This document shows positions 23,067-34,531 of a stretch of 64,000 nt of DNA, in pieces (position 1 is the first letter of the stretch; each line of letters begins with the position of its first letter). Position numbers and translations under genes: made by a program. This DNA comes from Anthoceros angustus (lineage: Eukaryota; Streptophyta; Anthocerotopsida; Anthocerotales; Anthocerotaceae), in the NCBI GenBank assembly GCA_010909165.1, contig MU008155.1, positions 1,674,001-1,738,000 on the forward strand. The letters are read 5' to 3'. Below the pieces are notes generated by a model. The model was not told the origin of the DNA. It saw only the letters and a list, made by a program, of their open reading frames with translations, and ran no database searches.

Positions 23067-25936
23067 TCACTCTGGTTGGTAAGAAGGATGCTGTTGGAAA
23101 GACAACTGCTGCTGCAGGTGCTGCAACATATTAGGCTGGTGCATTGGTTGCCACAGGGGCTGCTGGTGATGCTGTTGAGCCGCAGCAGTCATGGATTGCA
23201 GGCTTGCATACGGTTTTGAATCGAGATTGACTGGAGAATCTAAAGGTGCTGTGTCCCCGCTCAGTTTGACCTCCAGCTTTTTGCCCCGAGGTGTTACGAC
23301 CTGTCTTCGTTTAGACGTATCCAACTGTTGCTGTAGGTTCTGCTTATTCAGCTGACCTAACATTGAAGTGGAGAGCTGACGCTGTAGCTGCTGTGGATAG
23401 CCCTGTACACCATTCAAAGACGAAGCAAACTCAGTCAAAGGGAGACGAACCGGCAGGGGAATTACTGCGCTGTTTTGTCATGATTCTGCAGCAAACGAGG
23501 TCCGTCGAAATCTACCTGATGAACTTGCAGTGGAGGGAGTACTTGTTGCACTTGTTTTCTCCTCTGCAGGAGCTGCTGCTGCTGCTGATGTTGCTGTTGC
23601 AGTTGTTGCTGTTGTTGGTGCTGCTGCTGCTGCTGTGGATGCTGTGGATGCTGTGGATGCTGCTGCTGCTGTTGTGGATGCTGCTGCTGCTGCTGTGGAT
23701 GCTGCTGCTGCTGCTGCTGTGGATGCTGCTGCTGGCTATGATGATCCTGAGGACCAACACCGGATGAAGTCTTCATGTACTCCAATAGCTCCTGGATGGA
23801 CCTGCATGATTGTACAGCATGCAAAGGATGATCAGCCGCAGAATGTTCGCACAAGGTAAGAAGGCGTAGGAGGGTTTTGAGATCAAAGAAATCAACAAGC
23901 AAATTTTAGAGCCACATACCCACCCCCGGCAATTTGCATGTACATCCTTAACAGTTCCATTTGTGAACATTCGTTGCCATATCTATCTACCAACATCCTC
24001 AGGTTGCTTCCGAGTTTCTTCACAAAAACGCAGACGAGCTCACAAAGGGTGTCCAGAGACCCTTCCTTCAAGCCCTCGTACCCACTAGTAGCCACAATCT
24101 TTACTATTGTCTGCTTCATCATGGCCTGTGCCCCCCGCTCAGACAAACCCGTCTTCTTCACAGCCCCTTTGGCATCGCCTGAAACTGGCAAGGATTCGCA
24201 ATTGGCAGTAGACACATCAGCACCAGGACCAAGAATCAGACGACTCTTTAAACCAAAGCTTGCCTCGCCATCGGACAGCCTGCGTGTCTGCTTCAAGCTT
24301 GCCCACGGGGCCTTGTCATTGACATTGTCCATGACACTGTTAGCTGGAACAGGATTATCTGGGACACAATTAGCAGGGAACATGAATTCTGGGAAAAAGA
24401 CTTCAGCTTCCTCAGCATCAGAGTCCATCTCCAACTTCACAGCTGAGCCAAAAGCATCGATCCGTTGCACAGGATTGAAGAGCGTGCTTCCTGATCCTCC
24501 AGTTCTCTGTGTATCAGCTTTCCGCTTGTTGGTCACTTTTGAATAATATTCCACATACTTGGCCATTCCTTTAGGTGTCCGGACTAAAGCCTTCTGATCT
24601 TCAAAAGGAAGTTTCTGCTCAGCAATTCGGTTTGCCAACCTACCCATTCTCTCCATTAACTGCGATTTTTGCCATTTGTCATACCACAGTTCAGCACCAT
24701 CCTCGTTGTCAGCAAGCCTGGTCCCAGAACTCATCCCTGTCAAATCAAGTACGATAGATAATAAAACCGTAGGTGACACACTAGTTGATAAGGCAGGCTT
24801 GAGTACCGCAATCCAAGATACTCTAACTTTCAAGGAAAGTAAGCTATCATATATTCAACAAACATAGATTTAAACCAAAAACCTAAGAAAACGTGCATAG
24901 GCAGATCATAGAAGGAGAACCAAACTGAAATTCACCATCTGCAGGATTCCAAGTGATCTCCTTCACTTTCGCAAGCGATACCTCTGTAGTGTTCTGCAGA
25001 AACCCCTTATATCTGGTCAGAAAACAATGCCAGATGTGGCATATCTAACCTATGGTCAAGGCAGATCTCACAGGCCTCACTGCCTACAGTAATTCGTACA
25101 GCATCAATATTTGAAGGATAGTTAAGCCTGCTCCTTGCATTGTCAGTCGGCCACCTTTGCCTCTCACTCCCATACCTGAAGCCAACCAGTAGAGATTTCT
25201 CAGCATCAACGTTACATACAGCAACCGCAAGTGCAAAGAGATAATTCCGAAGAATGATCACATATTCACACCTTGCGCTATCGTGAATAGGGTCAAGCCC
25301 ATGCTGTCAAAGGAGACCTCCACATTACTTCCACGGATTGCCAGCGAGCCGAACAAGGCCACTAAGAACACACTAAAAGCAAAGAAAAAATAATAATCTT
25401 TACACCAATTACGGTACACAAACCTGTGCTTGCAAAGCAGCCAAGGCAGCTGATCCTCCGGCTTGAAGTCGACACCAATCCTCCGCATCCTGCTCCAAAG
25501 TAAAGTAGATGCTATCGGGATGCAAGTGAAAATCTGTGCACCGAACCACCTCAGATTAGCGTAACCACCCTATGACACCCCGACGAGGTACTCGATCATC
25601 AAAAGAATAATGCCGAGCTTCCGTCAGGAATCTGAGAAGGGGAGCCAATTAACTTCATAACTGCGGGATTCAAGGCGGTAGCTGGTCACCTGGAGACTGC
25701 ACGAACAGGGCTGACGATGCTTTATCAAACAACAGGGCTCGCACGCGTAATTGCAGCCTCAAGCTATCCTGGGAGCTGGATTTGGAAGCCATGAATGCAA
25801 GCCAAGCCGGAAGAGAAGCCATGTGAGGCTTGAGCAGACCATAATCTGTATCTCCCAGCCATGTTCGCCATGCCGCAGACGCCTCGAGCTTCTGTGCCAG
25901 CTCATACCCGCTTCCGTCCTCGCCCAGCATAGCCAT
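23067..25936 (-). CDS. Nuclear protein with Bromo_TP-like histone fold and polyQ tail; possible SAGA/TFIID-type subunit
   Basis: Exons with agreeing phases: 25690-25936 (ELAQKLEASAAWRTWLGD; LRVRALLFDKASSALF), 25424-25533 (HPDSIYFTLEQDAEDW), 24936-24993, 23920-24736, a Q-rich exon starting at 23801, and a last exon ending at the 23067 stop. One or two exons between 25000 and 25420 and the Q-rich exon border are unresolved. The N-terminal block matches a conserved plant family of unnamed proteins. The region GAQAMMKQTIVKIVATSGYE ... LGSNLRMLVDRYG looks like the Bromo_TP histone fold seen in SPT7/SUPT7L and TAF-like proteins. The tail is runs of Gln with His-Pro. I infer a chromatin/transcription cofactor, perhaps a SAGA histone-fold partner, but cannot prove it. 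Confidence 0.7.
23570..23745. repeat. CAG/CTG trinucleotide tract encoding polyglutamine
   Basis: Interrupted CTG runs on the plus strand, i.e. CAG on the coding minus strand, broken by tggatg (His-Pro on the coding strand). It encodes the Q-rich segment of the Bromo_TP-like gene. Confidence 0.9.
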
Positions 25937-27454
25937 AACCAGACACGAAAATTGTTAGGTTAAATGGGAAAAAAGGGCTAGGAACGTCTATGTATCTTCA
26001 CAGAGCCCTGTTCGTTACACAGGTCTCCAGGGCTGAGCCTCCAGGCGATAAGCGTATGGCATACCCATCGGGACAAGGAACCGGAAGAGCCTCCCCTAAG
26101 ACTTTCCGAAGTTTTCGGAAGGAGCATTGCCACGTGGCTGATGCCTTGGCTGGGCTGGGTGGGCTGCCGCGGTCGGATCGTGCCCCGGCCCTGCCGTCAC
26201 ACCCACTTTGTATTCTGCAGTCTGCAGTCTGCAATCCAACCACTGCAAGGATCATCCGGCGACGTTTGTATATAGAGCAGCCACAGATACTCCCTGACTC
26301 ATCCTTGTGGGTGACATGCACAGGCCCCTGACTTTGGCAAGATTGCAGGAAGCTGGTTAAGTCCATGGGAGCAGGACACATCCATGACAAACTCTGACTG
26401 TCTGATGCTGGCATGGCTTACAATGTAATGTCTGTAGTGAGCCTCCATCATTTCGGAAAAACCACAGCACATACACCTGCAGTGCACTAGTCCTCATCCA
26501 CCCGCCCTCAATGACCAGGACTCCGAACGCAGTATCCAGACTGAGTATCCTATTACCCCCGCTGCGCATAAAAAAGCACGAGCCTACCCCAGACCTCCCA
26601 CACAGTTGACGCCTTGCGCTTTTCTAAGTAGCGAGATGACGGGATGTGGCAAGTGCAGCGGCAAGGAGGTAGTGTCTCGCTCAGTCAAGGCAGGGCTGCA
26701 ATTCCATTTAGGCAGAATTTCATTCTATCTCGCAGCTGTCCTGGAATATCATGCAGCTGAGGTGTGCAGGAAGCCATTGGAGGGTACCTGCTGAAGACTT
26801 TTGCGGGCAACATCATGCCGTGCATTTCCCCAGATTTCAATTTTTCCATACACAACAAGCGCATAATGTCTGGGCACTATGGCATCCCTGTCACCACAGT
26901 CACAGACAAAATGTCACGGAATGCCAAGTGACAATACATAGCAGTATGGCAAGTATCAAGGCATTTACTGTAACCGCATGGGTTTTGGCCATTCTGCCAG
27001 AACTTGACGGCCACCTCACAGTTCACCATACATTTTCAATGCGTGGCACCAGGCAGCCCAGAAGCAGCACCCATAGTGGAATGAAGGGGTGCTGCCCTCG
27101 CACGTTTTGGGGAAGCTATGATCCTCAATCTTGCCAAATACAGGTAGGGGCAGGGATCACCTAGGTCAATATGCCTACAACTATACACGCTGCGATGTAG
27201 CAACAATCAGAACAGTGAGGTCACATGATGGCAAAATGTTGCAAGACACAGGGGCGGATAATCTAAATCTCTTGTCTATATGACAGAGCCGTTGCCAAAG
27301 GTGACACGAAATAGGGGCAGAGACTATCTGCAGATTTCTTCACACCACATGCTTTGTCTGCATGTTGTCAAACACATGCGTGCACTTTTCAGTTCAACAA
27401 ATGTTGCATATGGTCAAGGTCAGCACGTTGTGAAAACAGAGACGGGGAGTCTGC
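25937..27454. other. Upstream region of the Bromo_TP gene; no gene seen
   Basis: About 1.5 kb without recognisable exons. It ends at a (tg)n tract at 27457 where the MADS-box array starts abruptly. Confidence 0.5.
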
Positions 27455-27720
27455 AGAGTGTGTGTGTGTGTTTCTCTAGTGGAGAGCTTTGAAGGCCGGG
27501 TAGAGAGCTAAGCACCTAGCGCAAGCAAAGATGGGGAGCTCGCTCCGAATGACCTCTCTTATAAACACTCTTTGTTGACTCGTATCATCAGTAAAGAGCA
27601 GCAGTAGAGTAAGATTGAGCGAGTTGTGAGATTGTGCATGCTTTTGGGTCAGGAGTGAATTGGCGAGATCCTAGGCCGTTGGGAAGCCAACAGTTGTGGC
27701 TTTTTTACCATATACTGAAT

Positions 27721-28973
27721 ATGGCTATCATGACGAATCATGCACCCTCACAAGAGGAGCTTTCTCCTAAAGCAAAAGGAGGAAGACTACGATGTTGTAT
27801 ATTGACGATAAAAAGCAACGAAGATGACATTTTCAAAACGAAACCAGGACTCCTAAAGAAGGCACAAGAGCTTTCCCAAATGTGTGGTGTGGAACTTGCC
27901 GTATGGTGCAATCGTAATGCCGATAAAGAGTTTAGAAGAATATGACGTGAGCTTTCAATGGAGTAGTACGACCTAGACAATGAAGAAAAGACGAGAACGG
28001 AAGGAAGAACGATAAAACGATAATGGAAAGATATGCGTGAGTCAAGAGACAAAAGAGAAAAAATTGAATGTTCTTTCACTCACGCAACAACTTATGAAAA
28101 AGAGGCAAGAGAACTCGAAAATGCAAGGTAAGGACTCTTATTGTTAAATATGCCCATGATTTTCTTTATGTTTTACTTTTCAAAAGAAAGTTTTCATAAA
28201 TGGCTTTAATAATCATTCTAATCAAAATACGAAACGTCCTCGAAATAATAACAAAATGTTGAAGAAAAGTATAATGAACGGATGGAAGCACACATCCAAA
28301 ATTTGAGACGAACGTCTGCGCTTTGAATTAGCGCCACGACGGCAACCGATGCAACCATTCGAGAACGCCAATACAATGGAAATGAGAATAGCATGAATTG
28401 GGGCAAAGTGGTGTGCCGTGCAATGTCAAGAACCCTTCAAAACTATGTTGGCCAATACAATGCAAATGACATTGACAATAATAGCATGAATTGGGCGCAA
28501 AGTGGTGTGCCAATGCAATGTCAAGAACCCTCTAAAACTATGTTGGCGATATAATGCAAATGACATTGACAACAATAGCATGAATTGGGGCAAAGTGGTG
28601 TGCCAATGCAATGTCAAGCACCCTCTAAAACTATGTTGGCCAATACAATGGCAATGAGAATCAAAATAACGACATGAATCGATCCCTAGACAATTTGCGG
28701 TGGTCGAATCGATCCCCGCACAATTTGCAAAACGAGTTGTATAATATCAATGAGGTTCCAAATCACAACACAACCACAATATTTGAAAGGGGTGTAAGGT
28801 TTGATGAGTTAGAGGAACCGTTATCTAGATGGAGTCATATGGAACACAACTTTCAAGGAGAAGAACTCGCATCTAGAAAAGATAGTTCAATCTTCACCCA
28901 ATGAAAATACACGGAGTGAGGATTTTGGTTATAATGATGAAGAATTTCAACTCATGGGACAGATTCGCCTTAA
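27721..28973 (+). pseudogene. MADS-box-like gene, array copy 1 (frame-disrupted as assembled)
   Basis: The start ATG leads into a MADS domain: KTTMLYIDD-like beta-entry, MTFSKRK, then GLLKKAQELSQMCGVELAV. These parts lie in different frames in this copy because of short indels (an extra A in the gacgataaaaag run, and a different base count around caaaacgaaacc). Downstream come a charged helical segment like the start of a K domain (TIMERYA, ATTYEKEARELENA), a GTAAGG donor near 28128, and a last exon with three ~95-bp repeats and a conserved acidic end (EDFGYNDEEFQL). It is the only copy whose upstream region differs from the others, since the array begins about 265 bp before its ATG. Confidence 0.7.
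28385..28665 (+). repeat. 95-bp minisatellite in MADS copy 1 (3 repeats)
   Basis: Three copies starting with tgaattggg(g/c)gcaaagtgg and ending with gacattgaca. The ideal unit would be 96 bp (32 codons); most copies are 94-95 bp. Confidence 0.9.
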
Positions 28974-29871
28974 GATTAAGTTGGTCTCACCCATGATTAT
29001 TTAATTTACAGCAAATATAGAAATATCGGTTGAAGAAGCCATGATAAAACTAGATTTTACCATGAAATTTGATTCAATATTTTGATATAATAAAAAATTA
29101 TATGGTTCATCATCATATTTTCTTATTTTGAGTAGTTTATGAAACTCGCACAAGAAAAGAAAAAAAGATGAGTAGTTACCTAAGCCCCGAGTACTAGGGG
29201 GCAATACAACGCTTTGGTGATGCAACATTGAGTGCAAAAGAGAGGGCACGAAATCACCAGATGGGATGTTAGATCCACATTGGGTGACATTGGAAGGTGG
29301 ATATCCATAAAGGATGATATCCTACATGTTCTCTCGATATGTTGGCTATCACCGAGGACAATGATCTTCTTCCCGTGGGAGAGAATTTGTGAGGGCTAGC
29401 CATGCATCAAAGGCATGCAAGCCACGGATCTAGTTTAGTAAGTTATGTGGTTAGTGGTAGTGAGGCTTTGCTTAGAGCTTAATTAAGCTAGTCTACCGTA
29501 GGCGCTACTTAATTGGGGATGAAGTAAGCCTCCTATTTAAGGGATGTGGCTAGCTCTAGAGAACAAAATTCCTAGCACTGTGCCACGTGGGACTGGGAAG
29601 CCTAGAGGCTGGGGAGCCTAGAGTGTGTGTGTGTGTTTCTAGTGGAGAGCTTTGAAGGCCGGGTAGAGAGCTAAGCACCTAGCGCAAGCAAAGATGGGGA
29701 GCTCGCTCGAATGACCTCTCTTATAAACACTCTTTGTTGACTCGTATCAGAAGAGCAGCAGAGAGTAAGATTGAGCGAGTTGTGAGATTGTGCATGCTTT
29801 TGGGTCGGAGTGAATTGGCGAGATCCTAGGCCGTTGGGAAGCCAGCCAGGCTTTTTTACCATATAACGAAT

Positions 29872-31317
29872 ATGGCTATCATGACGAATCATGCACCCTC
29901 ACAAGAGGAGCTTTCTCCTAAAGCAAAAAGGAGGAAGACTACGATGTTGTATATTGACGATAAAAGCAACGAAAGATGACATTTTCAAAGCGAAAACGGA
30001 CTCCTAAAGAAGGCACAAGAGCTTTCCCAAATGTGTGGTGTGGAACTTGCCGTATGGTGCACGGTAATGCCGATAAAGAGTTTACAAGAATATGACGTGA
30101 GCTTTCAATGGAGTAGTATCTTGACCTAGACAATGAAGAAAGACGAGAACGGAAGGAAGAACGATAAAACGATAATGGAAAGATATGCGGTCATGAGTCA
30201 AGAGACAAAAGAGAAAAAAATTGAATGTTCTTTCACTCACGCAACAACTTATGAAAAAAGAGGCAAGAGAACTCGAAATGCAAGGTAAGGACTCTTATTG
30301 TTAAATATGCCCGTGATTTTCTTTATGTTTTACTTTTCAAAAGAAAGTTTTCATAAATGGCTTTAATAATCATTCTAATCAAAATACGAAACGTCCTCGA
30401 AATAATAACAAAATGTTGAAGAAAAGTATAATGAACGGATGGAAGCACACATCCAAAATTTGAGACGGAACGCGCTTTGAATTAGCGCCACGACGGCAAC
30501 CGATGCAACCATTCGAGAACGGCCAATACAATGGAAATGAGAATAGCAGCATGAATTGGGGCAAAGTGGTGTGCAGCAATGTCAAGAACCCTTCAAAACT
30601 ATGTTGGCCAATACAATGCAAATGACATTGACAATAATAGCATGAATTGGGGCAAAGTGGTGTGCCAATGCAATGTCAAGAACCCTCTAAAACTATGTTG
30701 GCCGATATAATGCAAATGACATTGACAACAATAGCATGAATTGGGGCAAAGTGGTGTGCCAATGCAATGTCAAGAACCCTCTAAAAACTATGTTGGCCAA
30801 TACATTGCAAATGACATTGACAATAATAGCATGAATTGGGGCAAAGTGGTGTGCCAATGCAATGTCAAGAACCCTCTAAAAACTATGTTGGCCAATATAA
30901 TGCAAATGACATTGACAATAACAGATGAATTGGGGCAAAGTGGTGTGCCAATGCAATGTCAAGCACCCTCTAAAACTATGTGGGCCAATACAATGGCAAT
31001 GAGAATCAAAATAACGACATGAATCGATCCCTAGACAATTTGCAGGTCGAATCGATCCCCGCACAATTTGCAAAACGAAGTTGTATAATATCAATGAGGT
31101 TCCAAATCAACACAACCACAATATTTGAAAGGGGTGTAAGGTTTGATGAGTTAGAGGAACCGTTATCTAGATGGAGTCATATGGAACACAACTTTCAAGG
31201 AGAAGAACTCCGCATCTAGAAAAGATAGTTCAATCTTCACCCAATGAAAATACACGGAGTGAGGATTTTGGTTATAATGATGAAGAATTTCAACTCATGG
31301 AATTGTATTCGCCTTAA
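29872..31317 (+). pseudogene. MADS-box-like gene, array copy 2 (frame-disrupted as assembled)
   Basis: Same layout as copy 1. The first 35 codons read cleanly through KRRKTTMLYIDDKSNER. A stop then follows in that frame, while the +1 frame continues with MTFSKRK and a third frame with the rest of the helix (GLLKKAQEL). The single-base offsets suggest either real decay or uncorrected homopolymer errors. Five 95-bp repeats occupy the last exon, then ERGVRFDELEEPLSRWSHME and an acidic tail. Its promoter region is the shared unit promoter, with ctatttaaggg about 335 bp before the ATG. Confidence 0.7.
30545..31000 (+). repeat. 95-bp minisatellite in MADS copy 2 (5 repeats)
   Basis: Five copies; the last carries the variant aacagatgaattgg in place of aatagcatgaattgg. 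Encodes a Gln/Asn/Cys-containing repeat such as GQSGVPMQCQEPSKNYV. Confidence 0.9.
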
Positions 31318-32214
31318 GATTAAGTTGCTGGTCTCACCCATGATTATTTAATTTACAGCAAATATAGAAATATCGGTTGAAGAAGCCATGATAAAACTAG
31401 ATTTTACCATGAAATTTGATTCAATATTTTGATATAATAAAAATTATATGTTTCATCATCATATTTTCTTATTTTGAGTAGTTTATGAAACTCGCACAAA
31501 AAGAAAAGATGAGTAGTTACCTAAGCCCAGTACTAGGGGCAATACAACGCTTTGGTGATGCAACATTGAGTGCAAAAAGAGAGGCACGAATCATGTGGTG
31601 GGATGTTAGATCCACATTGGGTGACATTGGAAGGTGGATATCCATAAAGGATGATATCCTACATGTTCTCTCGATATGTTGGCTATCACCGAGGACAATG
31701 ATCTTCTTCACGGTGGGAGAGAATTTGTGAGGGCTAGCCATGCATCAAAGGCATGCAAGCCCCGGATCTAGTTTAGTAAGTTATGTGGTTAGTGGTTGTG
31801 AGGCTTTGCTTAGAGCTTAATTAAGCTAGTCTACCGAGGCGCTACTTAATTGGGGATGAAGTAAGCCTCCTATTTAAGGGATGTGGCTAGCTCTAGAGAA
31901 CAAAAATTCCTAGCACTGTGCCACGAGGACTGGAAGCCTAGAGGCTGGGGAGCCTAGAGTGTGTGTGTGTTTCTCTAGTGGAGAGCTTTGAAGGCCGGGT
32001 AGAGAGCTAAGCACCCAGCGCAAGCAAAGATGGGGAGCTCGCCCGAATGACCTCTCTTATAAACACTCTTTGTTGACTCGTATCATCGATGAAAGAGCAG
32101 CAGAGAGTAAGATTGAGCGAGTTGTGAGATTGTGCATGCTTTTGGGTCGAGTGAATTGGCGAGATCCTAGGCTGCTGGGAAGCCAACAGCAGGCTTTTTA
32201 CCATATAATCGAAT

Positions 32215-33653
32215 ATGGCTATCATGACGAATCATGCACCCTCACAAGAGGAGCTTTCTCCTAAAGCAAAAGGAGGAAGACTACGATGTTGTATATTGAC
32301 GATAAAAGCAACGAAGATGACATTTTCAAAACGAAACCGGACTCCTAAAGAAGGCACAAGAGCTTTCCCAAATGTGTGGTGTGGAACTTGCCGTATGGTG
32401 CACCGGTAATGCCGATAAAGAGTTTACGTAAGAATATGACGTGAGCTTTCAATGGAGTAATCGACCTAGACAATGAAGAAAGACGTGAGAACGGAAGGAA
32501 GAACGATAAAACGATAATGGAAAGATATGCGTGAGTCAAGAGACAAAAGAGAAAAAATTGAATGTTCTTTCACTCACGCAACAACTTATGAAAAAGAGGC
32601 AAGAGAACTCGAAAATGCAAGGTAAGGACTCTTATTGTTAAATATGCCCAGTGATTTTCTTTATGTTTTACTTTTCAAAAGAAAGTTTTCATAAATGGCT
32701 TTAATAATCATTCTAATCAAAATACGAAACGTCCTCGAAATAATAACAAAATGTTGAAGAAAAGTATAATGAACCGATGGAAGCACACATCCAAAATTTG
32801 AGACGGAACGTCTGCGCTTTGAATTAGCGCCACGACGAACCGATGCAACCATTCGAGAACGCCAATACAATGGAAATGAGAATAGCATGAATTGGGGCAA
32901 AGTGGTGCCAATGCAATGTCAAGAACCCTTCAAAACTATGTTGGCTAATACAATGCAAATGACATTGACAATAATAGCATGAATTGGGGCAAAGTGGTGT
33001 GCCAATGCAATGTCAAGAACCCTCTAAAACTATGTTGGCCGATATAATGCAAATGACATTGACAACAATAGCATGAATTGGGGCAAAGTGAAAGCAATGC
33101 AATGTCAAGAACCCTCTAAAACTATGTTGGCCAATACATTGCAAATGACATTGACAATAATAGCATGAATTGGGGCAAAGTGGTGCCAATGCAATGTCAA
33201 GAACCCTCTAAAACTATGTTGGCCAATATAATGCAAATGACATTGACAACAATAGCATGAATTGGGGCAAAGTGGTGTGCCAATGCAATGTCAAGCACCC
33301 TCTAAAAACTATGTTGGCCAATACAATGGCAATGAGAATCAAAATAACGACATGAATCGATCCCTAGACAATATGCGAGGTCAGAATCGATCCCCGCACA
33401 ATTTGCAAAACGAGTTGTATAATATCAATGAGGTTCCAAATCACAACACAACCACAATATTTGAAAGGGGTGTAAGGTTTGATGAGTTAGAGGAACCGTT
33501 ATCTAGATGGAGTCATATGGAACACAACTTTCAAGGAGAAGAACTCCCGATCTAGAAAAGATAGTTCAATCTTCACCCAATGAAAATACACGGAGTGAGG
33601 ATTTTGGTTATAATGATGAAGAATTTCAACTCATGGGACTGTATTCGCCTTAA
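32215..33653 (+). pseudogene. MADS-box-like gene, array copy 3 (frame-disrupted as assembled)
   Basis: Same order of parts as copies 1 and 2. The MADS helix codons are present (tcctaaagaaggcacaagag) but split between frames at the caaaacgaaaccgg junction. It has five 95-bp repeats, one of which reads aaagcaatg where the others have gtgtgccaatg. The end ATG GGA CTG TAT TCG CCT TAA (33633-33653) is the best-preserved terminus of the four and supports the shared stop codon. Confidence 0.7.
32880..33340 (+). repeat. 95-bp minisatellite in MADS copy 3 (5 repeats)
   Basis: Five copies; two lack the gt of gtggtgtgcc, again an indel rather than a substitution. Confidence 0.9.
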
Positions 33654-34531
33654 GATTAAGTTGCTGGTCTCACCCATGATTATTTAATTTACAGCAAATA
33701 TAGAAATATCGGTTGAAGAAGCCATGATAAAACTAGATTTTACCATGAAATTTGATTCAATATTTTGATATAATAAAAATTATATGTTTCATCATCATAT
33801 TTTCTTATTTTGAGTAGTTTATGAAACTCGCACAAAAAGAAAAGATGAGTAGTTACCTAAGCCCCAGTACTAGGGGCAATACAACGCTTTGGTGATGCAA
33901 CATTGAGTGCAAAAAGAGAGGGCACGAAATCACCGAGTGCGGTGGGATGTTAGATCCACATTGGGTGACATTGGAAGGTGGATATCCATAAAGGATGATA
34001 TCCTACATGTTCTCTCGATATGTTGGCTATCATCGAGGACAATGATCTTCTTCGTGGGAGAGAAATTTGTGAGGGCTAGCCATGCATCAAAGGCATGCAA
34101 GCCTGGATCTAGTTTAGTGTTATGTGGTTAGTGGTTGTGAGGCTTTGCTTAGAGCTTAATTGCTAGTCTACCGTAGGCGCTACTTAATTGGGGATGAAGT
34201 AAGCCTCCTATTTAAGGGATGTGGCTAGCTCTAGAGAACAAAATTCCTAGCACTGCCACGAGGACTGGAAGCCTAGAGGCTGGGGAGCCTAGAGTGTGTG
34301 TGTTTCTCTAGTGGAGAGCTTTGAAGGCCGGGTAGAGAGCTAAGCACCTAGCGCAAGCAAAGATGGGGAGCTCCGAATGACCTCTCTTATAAACACTCTT
34401 TGTTGACTCATCAAGAAGAGCAGCAGAGTAAGATTGAGCGAGTTGTGAGATTGTGCATGCTTTTGGGTCGGAGTGAATTGGCGAGATCCTAGGCGTTGGG
34501 AAGCCAACAGGCTTTTTTACCATATCTGAAT

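Noticed and set aside
23938-24546. 202-codon plus-strand frame
   Set aside because: Exact antisense of the large coding exon of the Bromo_TP-like gene, which has homology.
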